From contig CAXIPT010000001.1 of the NCBI GenBank assembly GCA_964030475.1, positions 9,625,510 to 9,689,509 on the forward strand: a stretch of 64,000 nucleotides of DNA. Direction: 5' to 3'. This document shows positions 1 to 10,871 of this stretch, one piece after another (within the stretch, counting starts at the first letter, position 1; each line of letters opens with the position of its first letter). The notes under the pieces are model-generated. The model made no database searches and was not told where the DNA came from. It saw only the letters and a list, made by a program, of their open reading frames with translations. Both the position numbers and the translations under genes were made by a program. The DNA is from Tethya wilhelma. Taxonomy: Eukaryota > Porifera > Demospongiae > Tethyida > Tethyidae.

Positions 1-503
1 ATCTGACCAGGAAATCGGCACCCAACAACGTCAAATGGACAGGAAACTGTGATCGTGCATTTGTCCACCTCAAACACTTGTGCTCAGCGCCTGTACTACA
101 GAGCCCTGACTTCACAAAGCCATTCACCCTCCAGACTGATGCATCCGATAGAGCTGTGGGAGCAGTATTGAGTCAAATAGATGAGCAAGGAGACGATCAT
201 CGTGTCGGCTACTTTAGCCGTAAGTTACTGGGACGGGAAGAACGGTATTCAACAGTAGAAAAGGAATGCCTTGCAATAAAGTTAGGGGTGCGGGCCTTTC
301 GAGTGTATCTGTTGGGGAAGCCTTTTACAATCCAAACAGACCATCGTTCGTTGGAATGGCTAGACAGGTTAAAGGAAAACAATTCGAGATTAACCCGATG
401 GAGTCTTGCCTTGCAACCCTATTGATTTGTTGTCGAGCATCGTGCTGGAACTAAAAATGGAAATGCTGATACTCTTTCAAGGATTTTTGTAGCGACAAAC
501 TAG
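1..503 (+). pseudogene. Ty3/gypsy pol 3' end (RT-RNase H), broken
   Basis: The reading frame holds the RNase H region that follows the reverse transcriptase in gypsy-type pol. Visible motifs are FTLQTDAS (about residue 16 from position 78), YFSRKLL, a YSTVEKECLAI block and FTIQTDHRSLEWL. An in-frame TGA at 423-425 breaks it just before the usual VVEHRAGxxNxxADxLSR ending, which continues in the same frame to a TAG at 501-503. The element starts upstream of the window. A purine-rich tract and an LTR follow directly. The single stop and the missing integrase point to a dead or rearranged copy. Confidence 0.85.
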
Positions 504-512
504 TCTGCCGCT

Positions 513-529
513 GGAGAAGGAGGGTGGAG
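513..529 (+). promoter_or_regulatory. polypurine tract of the gypsy element
   Basis: A purine-rich run containing one T (GGAGAAGGAGGGTGGAG) lies immediately before the TG that opens the LTR. This is where plus-strand priming occurs in LTR retrotransposons. Confidence 0.6.
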
Positions 530-1010
530 TGTTAAGGATAGAACATTGGACTGTTTACTATGTTGTTATTATTGTTGTTTATTGTACTTTGTTTATAGTT
601 TTGTTATCAGTGAGTGTATGCGGATTGATGCATGTTTAGTTAGTTGAGTTTTGTTCTGTACAATAGCCTTTGTGAATTCTGAATGGTCTTTGTGCAGTGT
701 AGACTTAGTTCTTCTGTGGTTTAGTTAATTTGTGGTTCTACATCTATGACTCTGTATGCTAATTTACTAGTGTGAATATTGCATTGGTCTTTTGTACTAT
801 ATAGAAGCTTGTGTCCTTACTTTTGTTGAGTTTTGTATAGGTCTTTGTGGAGCAATGCTCTCTCTTAGCGCTGTTGTTTAAATAGGATTTGTATTATTGA
901 ACTTGAGCTAGCTATAAATAGATGCATTTTTTAACCAACATTTCTCTTAGAAATAATCAATTATTTTCAAAGTTGTCAACATCTTACGATCGCGCGTTCG
1001 GTCCTTCACA
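530..1010 (+). repeat. 3' LTR of the gypsy element
   Basis: The 481-bp block begins TGTTAAGGAT and ends GGTCCTTCACA, so it has the TG...CA ends of an LTR, and it lies right after pol and the purine tract. A diverged partial copy in opposite orientation at 42591-42810 stops at exactly the same CA terminus, which independently supports the 3' boundary. Confidence 0.8.
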
Positions 1011-1036
1011 GCACTATAATTATTATAGCTAAAAAC

Positions 1037-4000
1037 TCTACGTCAGGCACATAAAATTCTGCCGAAAGCTCGCTGGTGGATAAAAGGAGATGGAGTGGAT
1101 CTCATTTCTTGTCTTCAAGAGTCTGTCAGTGAAGAGTGGAACGGTGATGTTGACTTGGGAGATGGAAGTCTACAGAAGCTAAGGGCTGAATATCTCTCTC
1201 GAATCGACTCTGTCCCAAAACTTGATAATGTTGCTTCTTCTCATCTCATTCATCACCTGATCACTGATGTTGAAAAAGATCTTGATCAAATTTATGAGTG
1301 TAAGACATTGTAGATATTAGATGTGCAATATACATGAATACATTGAAATAAATTTGTTCCAGTATTGGTTAAAGCAAGCAAGGACTATGGTTCCAGTAAA
1401 GCTGACAAGTCTACGCATGATGCCGGTCTAACCTTCTCTTTGTGGTGTTTTCGTAAGCTGTTGTTCTAGTTCTTGGATTCATGTCTAAAATTGAACCATC
1501 ACTTGTTAATTGATTCAAGTTCTTCAATGATATGCCAAAGGTGTCTCTTTTTGTCTGTCATTAGTTTATCATTCTGTTGTACGATATCATCCTTTAGTTT
1601 AATTTTTTACCTTTTTCTAGTAAGCTATTGTTTTGTAATCTAATAATCTGATGAAGTACTGGGATTTCTTGAGCATGTTGTTGTCTCATCTGACAATTCA
1701 CCTCATCCTTATGTTCTATAATGTCATCTTTGTCATGAAGTTTGTATCTTAGTTCTCTGATTTCTTCCTCTCTCTTAGTTGTATTATTACCAGCTGGTTC
1801 TGGTCTTTCTCAGGCTCTCCTAACACTTTTTATAGACTGAAGTGCTTCTTTCAGAGATCCTACTCTATGGCACAGCTTCTGAGCTGAAAGAAGTTCAATT
1901 TCACTGTCCTTGAGACAGTCAGTGCAATTGGTAGGAGAGGGTGCTTGGGATCAACCAGACTCATGTGGTTCTGTCTTGGTTCGATTTCAGATACATGAAC
2001 TTGAACTGATGGAACCATGGATAAGTTGTTTGTACTCATTTAGTTGTTCTCCAGGAAGAGTCAATCTTTTCAGTGTAGACTGGATTATCTTTCACAGCTT
2101 CAGGAGGCATGTAGACATCTGTACCTAGACACATTGTAAAGGACGCACGAGTAGCTTGAGGCTTTATGGCAACACATTGTTGCTGAAGAGATCCTTGTGT
2201 AAGATCCAATTAGAATGGAGGTAAGAAATGGCCAAGGTGATGTCGTGACAAAAGTTGACTTGGATGTGGTAGGGGAGTGCATCCTGTGTCTTCTCTAAGA
2301 AGTAGATTAAGCTATCGTCCATGACCTCCATCAATATAACTGGCAGGCCAGTTTGAGGATCTTGGTGTGTGTGCCCAGAATATGAATTATTAGTATTGCT
2401 CACTATTTGCTTATAATCATGCATGTGGATGACTTCAAAAAGTTTTAGACATTTGGGTTTGTGTTTCATTCCGAACTATAACTATAGAAACATCATTTGA
2501 TCTGTGGACAAGCTTTAAGTAAGTGCACTGACACTGGGGTTGCTCTTGGGGAAAAGATGTTACTTTTGTGGAGAATTGGCTAAAATCTGAAGGTTTCAAA
2601 CAAGAAGTGATCGAGTCTTTTCAAGGTATGCGACAATGTCACTGCATGAGAGCTGTGTTGAATGGTTTTTGACACCTCCGTTTCATAGTAACTGAATTTT
2701 ATTGACAGTAGATCCACTGCTAGTAACAAATTTATTTTATTACAGAAAATGAAATAGATGGTGAAGCTTTCACATTACTGGACAGGGAACAAATCAAGGA
2801 TCTGATTCCTCATGTCGGACCGCGAGCAAGATTTTTTCAGAAGCGTGAAAAAGCACTCAGTGTCACTGCATGGCTCTGCCCTATGGAAAGCCAAAGTGGA
2901 CCAAAATACTTGTCGATGAGCGTCACCAATCTTGGACTTCGATATTCGATTTCTAATTCCGATACTACTTCATAAAATCGATTCTAGAAATCGTTGCAAG
3001 TATTGATGGTAGAAATCTATCACAGAGAGCGATTGCATAGATCAATTATGAGACTCGATTGCAAAGATCGATTACGAGACTCAATCGAAAAGTTAATTCA
3101 AGGACATCGATTATGAGACTCGATTGCAAAGAAATCAAAACATCGATTGTGAGGATCGATTGCGAAGATCAATTAAGAGGATCGATTCTGAAGAATGAAG
3201 AGATCGATCGATAAGTCAACGATCATTTAATAATTAATTTTCAATTGTAACTATGACATCATAATTATAATGTTCATAATCATGCTGTATGAGCTAGCCT
3301 TGCTCATGTATGGGTGTATGTATGTATGTATGTCTGTATGTGTGTGTGTGTATGTATGTATGTATAGTGTAGAATTAATGAGCTCTTTGAGATAATTATG
3401 ACATCCCTGACAAACTCTCGAGTCACACCATAGATCGATACTCCAAAGTCATCACAAGGTTGCAATGGATCAACAAGTGATCGTAATAATGAAAGTTCCT
3501 CAGATCGAAGTGGACAAGGAGTGTGTGGAACATTAATATCATCATTGTCATCTCGCACAGGGGGTCCATCCCAATCGATACCATAATGGAATGTGTCTTC
3601 CTAATGATAAAAATTTCCCATAAGTGCATGGTGATTAATAGATGCACTTAATAATAACTAAAGTCTATTTGCATTCATGTGAGCTTTCTCTTTCTCGCTG
3701 TTAATGGACAAGAAATCGTATTTTATGATGCAATTGGCTCCATAGCCAAGCAATTACACCAATTTGGTTGTGGGCTTCGATCTCTCGGCATTTTGCAGCT
3801 CATCAAAGAATTCCCCGAAGAATTTGCTCCTCTGTTTACATACACTGCCTCTGTTTGTGGAGAAGATGTTCTAGATTCCTTATTTGTTCAAGAGGACCCA
3901 AAAGATGAGGCTGCCCTCACCCATTTGAACACGTTTTTCCGAGAGTCTTCAGAAGAAGGTAACAGTGCATGCATGCTCAGATCATGTATTCAAAGGACAC

Positions 4001-4296
4001 TACCCTGTGATCGTACACTATTCTTTTCTTTTTTAAAGAAATTCCTGCTTCATGTATCAGGGTCGACTATGACCTTTCCAAGATCTATTAATGTAAAGTT
4101 TTCTGAGCCAGCTTCAGATGATGTAGGCACAATTTCTGTACACACCTGTGACAAAGAAATAATGTTTCCTCTCGGTGTTTTTGACAATAGTGACTATGAA
4201 ACTTTTAAACACTCACTTATGGCTACTATTATTATTCCACTTTGGCTTTCCATATTAAGTATCTTCTTGTCTTGTCCTCCACCAGTAACTACATGA
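1037..4296 (+). CDS. possible SAM/HECT-like E3 ligase gene (several exons)
   Basis: Several plus-strand exons look like parts of one gene. Exon A (about 1037-1299, donor GT at 1300) encodes a KARWWIKGDGVDL...GDVDLGDG block that I recall from sponge predicted proteins. Exon B (1363-1425) continues it in phase. A SAM domain is split over an exon ending at 2625 (WGKDVTFVENWLKSEGF) and one starting at 2746 (ENEIDGEAFTLLDREQ) with matching phase. From about 3714 an exon shows the C-lobe of a HECT ubiquitin ligase: FLLHVSGSTMTFPRSINVKF, then SVHTCDKEIMFPLG, where the Cys sits at the catalytic position. The internal exons that would carry the rest of HECT were not found, and the splice near 3960-4038 is out of phase, so the gene may be degraded. 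Joining all exons into one gene is inference. Confidence 0.5.
1505..2469 (-). pseudogene. protein kinase pseudogene with coiled-coil tail
   Basis: On the minus strand the sequence shows a partial eukaryotic kinase domain: LPVILMEVMDDSL (hinge), then ISYLHSNWILHKDLFSNNVL, which corresponds to the catalytic HRDLxxxN loop with H-K-D instead of H-R-D. A deletion removes the activation segment. The C-lobe then appears in other frames (GTDVYMPPEAV; LVDPKHPLLPIAL; CLKDSEIELLSAQKL), separated by stops and frameshifts. A charged coiled-coil stretch follows (near 1560-1790). It lies antisense within a putative intron of the SAM/HECT-like gene. Frameshifts in nearly every segment show it is dead. Confidence 0.75.
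2980..3205. repeat. degenerate ATCGATT-rich tandem repeat
   Basis: About fifteen imperfect copies of a 13-16 bp unit built around ATCGATTnnGAnGA follow each other, with alternation between GATTGCAAAGATC and GATTACGAGACTC types. Confidence 0.7.
3306..3365. repeat. TATG/TG microsatellite
   Basis: A tetranucleotide TATG run with an internal TG stretch. The antisense frame is a spurious open frame of HT/YI repeats. Confidence 0.9.
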
Positions 4297-4360
4297 GCTT
4301 CTCCAGTACAAGTGAAAGCTGATGATTCTTTCTTGGTGTGCATTGATTGAAACTTTTTAA
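4258..4360. repeat. ~100-bp dispersed repeat (copy 1)
   Basis: This stretch is nearly identical to 28588-28686 in the same orientation, sharing CTCCACCAGTAACTACA, CCAGTACAAGTGAAAGCTG and GATTCTTTCTTGGTG. It overlaps the 3' end of the HECT-like exon. The family is not recognised. Confidence 0.75.
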
Positions 4361-4885
4361 TCCATTTTTGACCTGCTTGACTGAAGTTAGTTTGTAGACT
4401 TGCTATTTCTATATCTCCTTCCAATAGTTGTTGGGAGATTATTTACAACTGCTAGGAAGTGTAATCTACTTCACAGCTAGTCAGAAGCTTTTTCCATTTT
4501 CCTCCTTTGAGTTGTAGGCGTAAGTAATAGCTATCCTGGGCAAACACTTGCATACATAATTAAGTGTTATTGTCAGCTTATTTGTTTTATTGCTACCAGA
4601 GGACTACGAACCCAATCCTAGTATCTTAGTCTCTCTCCAGTATCCATAGAGATCCCTCCAAAATCTCCTACAGTAAAGTTCCCATTCTGTTTCGTAAAAC
4701 GCCCATAGGCACGCTAACGTTTCAACGTTACGTTAGAGTATTCATATCTCATTGTCAGCTAGCTAGAAATGTCAAACGTCATTAAACGTAAAACACTGTT
4801 ACATAAGAGTGTTTTGTGGAATTCAATTTAGAGCGAGCACATGCAAAACGCGTGACAAAAACTTGTGAATTTTACTTGCTGAAGA
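4361..4885. other. no gene seen
   Basis: AT-rich sequence with no convincing exon. A small imperfect palindrome (AACGTTTCAACGTTACGTTAG) lies near 4716. Confidence 0.5.
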
Positions 4886-4959
4886 GAACTGTTTTTACAC
4901 TCGCTGGAAAGAACTGCTACACTCGCTGGAGAAAGAACTGCTTCTACACTCGCTGGAAA
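4886..4959. repeat. three ~25-bp tandem copies
   Basis: The unit GAACTG(CT)nACACTCGCTGGAAA is repeated three times just upstream of the Tc1 relic. Confidence 0.75.
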
Positions 4960-4997
4960 CAACCATCTGACCTTCATTAATTTATAATACATTAAAA

Positions 4998-5871
4998 ATG
5001 GTGTACAGTGAATATGTCAAGCAACGAATTTTGTTTTTCATTGAAAAGGAGTGCACCGTCGATCTCGTGGAGGCTGGAATAAGAAGGAATCAGGGTCAGT
5101 AGAAGAGGTGTTCTCAAGTTTTTATGACGGTTTGAAGAGACAGGCTCCATAAAGCGCAAGGAGGGGAGTGGCATACCAACCATAGTAACGAGCCAAGTAA
5201 AGATTTTAGTGGAACAACAGATGAGGAAGGATGGATGACGAGACTACAGCTACACAACTTTATGCTCTTCTAGGGAAGGAAGGCATTGAGATTAGTTTGG
5301 CGACAATACTGAGAGCGAGAATTGGACTGGGGTGGACATTCAGGGGATCCGCCTATTGCCAACTAATTCGACACGCAAGCAAGGCCAAGCGTCTTACATG
5401 GGCGAGAGCAAACAAGGACGATCACTTTCATGATGTTATCTGGACAGATGAGTGCTCTGTCCAGATGGAGTCCCACAGACGACACAGCTGTAGGAAGGTG
5501 GGAGAACCTCAACGAAACAAACCTCGGTAGGCAACATTGTACACATACAGTACCACAGTTCAGTATTTTACATGTATTCTAATTTGTTTAATGCAGAGCC
5601 AAGCACCCAACCAAAGTACACGTCTGGGCAGGAATATGCTGGAGAGGGAGGACAGGAATCTGTATCTTTGAAGGAAAGATGAATGCTCCTTTGTTCGTCG
5701 AGATCCTGAGAGCAACACTGTTGCCTTTTATTCAAGGATCATACTCAGATGGTCACCGTTTCATGCAAGACAATGACCCAAAGCACACCTCGAAGCTTGC
5801 TGAGGAGTTTATGAATGCCAATGGCATCAACTGGTGGAAAACTCCAGCAGAGTCCCCAGATTGTAATGATT
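4998..5871 (+). pseudogene. Tc1-like transposase, truncated
   Basis: The frame begins with an N-terminal helix-turn-helix region (MVYSEYVKQRIL) and continues RFEETGSIKRKEGSG, the typical linker. Then come QLIRHASKAKRLTWA, VIWTDECSVQMESHR (first catalytic D) and [11 protein letters not shown] (second D). A clean intron (5527-5596, GTAGGC...ATGCAG) joins KPR to [13 protein letters not shown] in phase. Stops at the KFL*RFEE position and a one-base frameshift near 5231 kill the N-terminal half. The protein stops at ESPDCN, exactly before the segment that holds the catalytic E, because it runs into hAT sequence. Confidence 0.85.
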
Positions 5872-6915
5872 GATAGATTTAGTGACCTTTATCCTTCCAT
5901 TGTGACTTGCTTCGAGAGCATTGCTTCGGAGGAATCAGCCAAATGGACCCCTGAGTCTCTCACAGATGCCAACACACTTCTGTTGGCAATAACCACTACT
6001 GATTACTTATGTGCTCTCGTGATCACTAACAAATGCCTCCATTACTTGCAGGGTCTTACATGTAGTTTACAGGCTGAGGCCAAGGATATTGTGGAGGCTG
6101 TTTCTGAGATTGACAACCTAGTTAGTGTTTTGCTTGATGACACTCATCACAGACAGTAGTTTACTGATGTAGAGAAGAAGTGTAAGTGTGTCGGTACTCA
6201 ACCATCACTTCCTTAATTGTGTGGCCGGCAGTCACACCGTTCAAACACACCAGCTCAGACTCCATCGGAATACTACCGTTCAAACACACCAGCTCAGACT
6301 CCATCGGAATACTACCGTTCAAACACACCAGCTCAGACTCCATCGGAATACTACCGTCGAACTGTAACGATTCCAGTCTTAGATCACCTACTCTCAGAAA
6401 TGAAGTCTCGGTTCAGTGAACACCAGAAAACATCTCTCCTCGGTCTGTACCTCATCCCATAACTCTTGGTCTCCAAATCATTTGCAGAGATTGTCACACA
6501 CCTTACTCCATTGGAGCAGATGTACAGAAATGATCTCCCAGATAACAGCTTCAAGAATGAGGTTCATTTGTGGTTCCTAAAGTAGAAAAAGCAGGAAGAA
6601 GAGCATGGATCTAGTGTACTTCCAAAAAGCTTAAGTCTTACTTTACCTCATGCTTCATCTTTCTACCCTTGCATCAGAATTCTTTTGCGTATCCTGTGTA
6701 CCCTGCCAGTAACTTCCTGCTCCTCTGAGAGATCCTTCAGTGCTCTCAAACGTGTCAAGACTGCTCTCAGATCCACGATGGGCAACCAGAGGCTTTCCTC
6801 CTTGTCACTTCTTCACATTCACAGAAACATTGATATCAGTGTTCCAGATATAATAGACGAGTTTTCTAGACGCCTTCCACGGCGCATACAACTATCTAAC
6901 GTCGACCTTCAGTAA
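5866..6915 (+). pseudogene. hAT transposase C-terminal half, broken
   Basis: From the Tc1 junction the same frame continues with RFSDLYPSIVTCFESI and LLLAITTTDYLCAL, typical of the hAT family related to the 52-kDa repressor/ZNF862 type. The hATC dimerisation domain is clear at 6685-6915 (LRILCTLPVTSCSSERSFSA, then LRSTMGNQRLSSLSLLHIH). Stops and frameshifts interrupt the middle. An AATAAA lies about 34 bases after the stop. The N-terminal zinc finger and most of the catalytic core are absent. Confidence 0.85.
6239..6355. repeat. three tandem 39-bp copies inside the hAT relic
   Basis: A 39-bp unit (GTTCAAACACACCAGCTCAG...) occurs three times with no visible difference. Being a multiple of three, it keeps the frame and adds three SNTPAQTPSEYYR blocks. 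Confidence 0.9.
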
Positions 6916-7039
6916 CTGTTAACTATTCACACACACAAGACACTTTGCAATAAAGCCTGGTTCAAAGTTCATAGTAATTATTGTATATTGGAGCTGTGAC
7001 ATCATGCAAACCGCTGTCCACGTAATAATTGTAGTACTG

Positions 7040-7235
7040 CATGCAGTTCAGATCGATCGAGTGTTCAGTCAAAATCGCCCTAGAAACACTCTCAGAGCGT
7101 CTAATTTTGCAAAATTTTCTGGGGGAGCATGCCCCCAGACCCCCTAGCATGGCACGTTCCTTCGGAACGTGCAATAGACCTTCGGCCTTCGGCCTCGGCA
7201 CCCCCATTAGCAAAATCCTGGCTACACCACTGCAT
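7040..7235. repeat. GC-rich dispersed repeat end
   Basis: The block contains GGGGGAGCATGCCCCCAGAC, the palindrome GCACGTTCCTTCGGAACGTGC and the tandem TTCGGCCTTCGGCCTCGG. This kind of terminus is common in interspersed repeats of marine invertebrates. There is no credible coding content. Confidence 0.5.
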
Positions 7236-7539
7236 TCAATGTATTCTATTGCTAGGGCGCCAAGGGTTAAGCACCTTGGTGCCTTCATTAATTTTAGTAA
7301 TGAAAGAAATTACAGAATGTGCATGTGGGGCAAGAGAATGCAGTCACTACTGTACACTTAGTTCGAGGAAACTGAAAGATACATTACTGTATCTAGAGGG
7401 ATTGTGGATTTGCTTGAAGTTTTTGTCTTAGCTGCTTGCACCCTTGTTCAATGGAGCTAACACAGCCAGACCACAATGACTCAAAAGTCTCTGGTGTCTG
7501 CCAATATTTTAAAAATAACCTGAAAATTGCGACCTTCAA

Positions 7540-8103
7540 CTGAAACAGTTCATTTTATGGCAGAAATTTGCTCTGAGAATGTGCACCAAGAGTTGGAACC
7601 TTGACTACAATACACTGTCACAAATATGTCATGTTCCATCACTGGCAGACAGAAGGCACCAACTAAAACTGTGCTTCATGTACCAACTTCTTAGTGGTAA
7701 TGTTTCCTTTCCCAATGCGCCTGTTGTCAGAAGACTACTAACTAATCACAACATAAGGAATACTAGCCCACATCTTGCTCAGCCAACTTTTTACTCTAGC
7801 GCGTACCAATTCTTCATACTATCTCTCTCTGGAACCATCTGCCAAACTCATTCTATGAGAGTGAGACACTTTCAGCTTCAAGCACTATCTCTGTTCTTTG
7901 ATAGCTGGATATCATCATACTAAGTCTTGTATAACACATGTAACTGTTGACGATTTGTTGTTCCTGTCTGTTTTGTTTTCCTTTGTGCTTAATTATTCAT
8001 GTCAACAAGCTGTTTTAGCTTTAGCTATAGGGTACAGAGTTTTTGCTAGCATTCATGCTATTTTGTGCATCCATTCCTTGTGCATAAATAAAATAAAAAG
8101 GCG
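7540..8103 (+). pseudogene. non-LTR retrotransposon (CR1/jockey-like) 3' tail
   Basis: The frame QKFALRMCTKSWN...SLADRRHQLKLCFMYQLL matches the region after the reverse transcriptase in CR1/jockey-type LINEs (the xxxKLCFMYKL signature). A frameshift follows PTFYSSAYQF. A 3' untranslated stretch ends in ATAAATAAAATAAAAAG near 8103, which looks like the tail repeat. The 5' part is missing, as expected of a 5'-truncated LINE copy. Confidence 0.7.
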
Positions 8104-8122
8104 AAGAGAGAGAGGCCATTAG

Positions 8123-9939
8123 CCACAGTGGGACAGATGACTCACATCTCATCCTGATCTAGGAATGTCTTCACGACCAAAGCAGACGGAAGGCACAGTT
8201 GAATTGAAATGAATCCATTCAATTAGATGCCGGTTGTACGTGCTATGGAAGCTTTGAAGAAGATATTAATACAGGCAGAGAGTGGTTGATATGCTCTTGC
8301 ATGAGATGGATTAACGAGAACTGTATAGATAATGATGACATGAAAGGAAGCATGTGCATCGTGCTAAACTTCGATGAATATGAAAATTTGTACGTAAAAA
8401 GTTTTAAAATTATCTGGTAAAGGTAGTCAAGCACGCTGAATTCCTTGGTGCTCTTTAAATTGGATAGTTTTACTAACATCGTAGACGTATATACTTGTAA
8501 GGAATTGGACAATATAATTTTAGCGTTTTAGTATACCTTATTTGGACTATAGGAGTGTGGACATGTATCTAAGTGTTAGGTGCTAATTTATGTGGCAAGT
8601 TTATGCTAAGATCATTTCTGTGTGTATGGTGTTAATGTACATGTAGTTAGCAGACTTCCCCGCTGATAGTAATTTAAACTAATTATCTTTAGAGATGTTT
8701 CCTATTGTGCAACCTGTGGTAGGAATTGTGTAAATATGTTGTTAAGAATTTCCTTTGATCTTTTACAGATCATACTTTTCTGCATATTCCTGTCTTTGAG
8801 TTCAATGCATTTGAATTGTAGGTTACTTGTATAAATGTGTGTTGATTTGATGTTAAATATTTGTTGCCACTATATTATGAATTTTGTATATAAGTAGAGA
8901 GCATTATTGTATTTGGCATTCCATCGAATAAAATATTCTCGGCAAATCAATTGTGTAATCCCCGACACTACTGTTGTGCGATATGCACTAGTAGCCAATA
9001 ATAGAAGACAGTAAAATGAACGATTGGCCGAAGATGGAATAATGTGGACGATAAAATTATGGCGTACACAATCAGAGTGCAGAGAGATATGCCAAGGACT
9101 TATCAAACTCTATCCTACTTCACAAGAAGCAAAATGGAATGTGTTCTAATTTGGTCAAACTATGTCTACTCAGATATATACAAATATTGCATTTATAAGT
9201 TTACCAAAAGTCCTTAAGTACACAGGTCACACATATGCATGCATCCATTGCAAGACACTGCATGTAGAACTCTGATGGTATGTGGCTTCTGTACATAAAA
9301 CAGGAGCAGATAACAAGTGTCTACATTCACAGACATTTGTCACCTTACACATCCCCCCACCCCTCCCCTCCCCCATTGTCAACATAGAAATCTTGTATAA
9401 AACCCTGGACACTTTTTAGTGCAATCAAAATTTTTAACCAGACCCACTGACCGATGACCATAAGGCTTCCTATTCAACTCAATTTCTGCATGAGGTGAAT
9501 TTGAAGTAAAACAATTACATTTCACTCAGAGTGAGATGCCAGCCATTCAGCAATATCAGTATGGTACAAGTAAACCATAGTCTGTAGCTAGGGTTACATC
9601 TAGCTGTAGAGGTTGGTAGAACCCTGACTAGATAGTTCAACCACACTTGTACTTGTACTCTAGTAAAGCAATATTTACCAGTGGACAAGTGTCTAACCCA
9701 ATAGAGACATTTTTTATTTGCTATACTTAAACAGCTATGAAGTATTCACAACTTCTCTAATGATCTGGTATTGTATTGGATGCTGAAACTACATACTACA
9801 AATTTTGTGGCACAAAAGTTAGCAAAAGAATGACTTAGGTACCAGACTAAGTATAAAATACTCACGAATTATCATCTAATAGAACCATTTCCCTGACAAA
9901 AAAACTTAGACGTAAAAGTGTGGGCACACAATGTAAAGC
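8123..9939. other. no gene seen
   Basis: AT-rich sequence without convincing exons. A C-rich block at 9349-9374 (G4-capable on the minus strand) is followed by TTGTATAAAACCCTGG; a similar arrangement recurs near 54555-54590, so both may be ends of one repeat family. Confidence 0.45.
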
Positions 9940-10767
9940 TTACTCACTAACTTTATGGTAGAGCAGGTAGAATATCACTGACAGTACATGGCCTCCAAAA
10001 ACCACACCACCAGGACTGCAGACACAATGTTATCATAGATACACCACTGTTACCAAGGAAACCTATGCAAAAGTACAAACAATAGGTGCCACAATTATAC
10101 CAGCACTTGTGTATATTTAGTTATAAATTTACTAGGCACACATAAAATAATATTATGATACTCACCAAAGATTCTCCATATCTTCTAAGCAGCAGCAACA
10201 GCGCCCTGGGTTACCATACAGTTGTGAGGAGCCAAAGCCAAAACCAATGGATAGGCCCGATTGGTTGTCAAATTAGACACAAGTTGACTGAACACTGAAA
10301 ACACACAAGACCTGAATGAATGGACGGTTGGAGAGGGGGAAAAGGACATAATTATGTTTTTAACAAACAAAACTAAAGTCAGTCACATACCACATCTGCC
10401 ATGTACTTAGCAGTTTCAAAGTACAGTCTTCAGGTCAGGACAGTTTACCCTGCACAGGAAGCTCAACTCTGCACAAAAATAAAATACACTCCACTCAAGG
10501 CTAGCTATTTTTCAGGTTTCACTGAAACACTGAGTTTTATCAAAGACTGGGTCCTGCCTTCACCCACCAATTCAGTGCCTACACTTCAGGCGGTCACATG
10601 CTGACAATACAAGTGGTCTAGCCCGGGCCACCAAATTATTTGAAACTCTCTTTCAAGTTTTTACACCCTACCACAGATTGTCAAAACTTACCACGAACAA
10701 GAGCATCGTCCTTAGCTGGTAGTTTGGCCATATGTAATATGGTTTGGCTTCCATTTTAACTCCATGC
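9940..10767 (-). CDS. possible small multi-exon membrane-protein gene, frames unresolved
   Basis: Four minus-strand blocks have good splice signals: 10692 and up (donor GTAAGT), 10391-10427, 10166-10287 (donor GTGAG) and 9940-10015. One phase-consistent reading of the first three starts at 10731 and gives 59 codons, ending TQGAVAAA at 10185. A different frame of the third block (GLSIGFGFGSSQLYGN...LEDMENL) joins the fourth cleanly (PGGVVFGGHVLSVIFYLLYH, a likely membrane segment) but meets a TAA at its 5' side. The second block also has an attractive alternative frame (LYFETAKYMADV). I cannot tell a real gene with a missed exon from a decayed one. An NRF1-like site lies about 130 bases upstream. 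I do not recognise the product. Confidence 0.35.
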
Positions 10768-10859
10768 ATACTGTACGAAGAAAGTTCAACTGAAAGATAA
10801 CGAGAAGGTGCCAGATAAGGTGCTGTTCAGGATTAATTTGTCAACACGTGCAAGTCTAC

Positions 10860-10871
10860 TGCGCATGCGCA
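10860..10871. promoter_or_regulatory. NRF1-like palindromic site
   Basis: TGCGCATGCGCA is a perfect match to the animal NRF1 consensus and sits about 130 bases upstream of the first block of the minus-strand locus at 9940-10767. This supports a promoter there. Confidence 0.45.

Noticed and set aside
3304..3558. 84-codon antisense frame rich in THTHI repeats
   Set aside because: It is the translation of a TATG/TG microsatellite.
7041..7431. Overlapping frames of about 100 codons on both strands
   Set aside because: They lie over a GC-rich dispersed repeat with palindromes; no domain or splice context.
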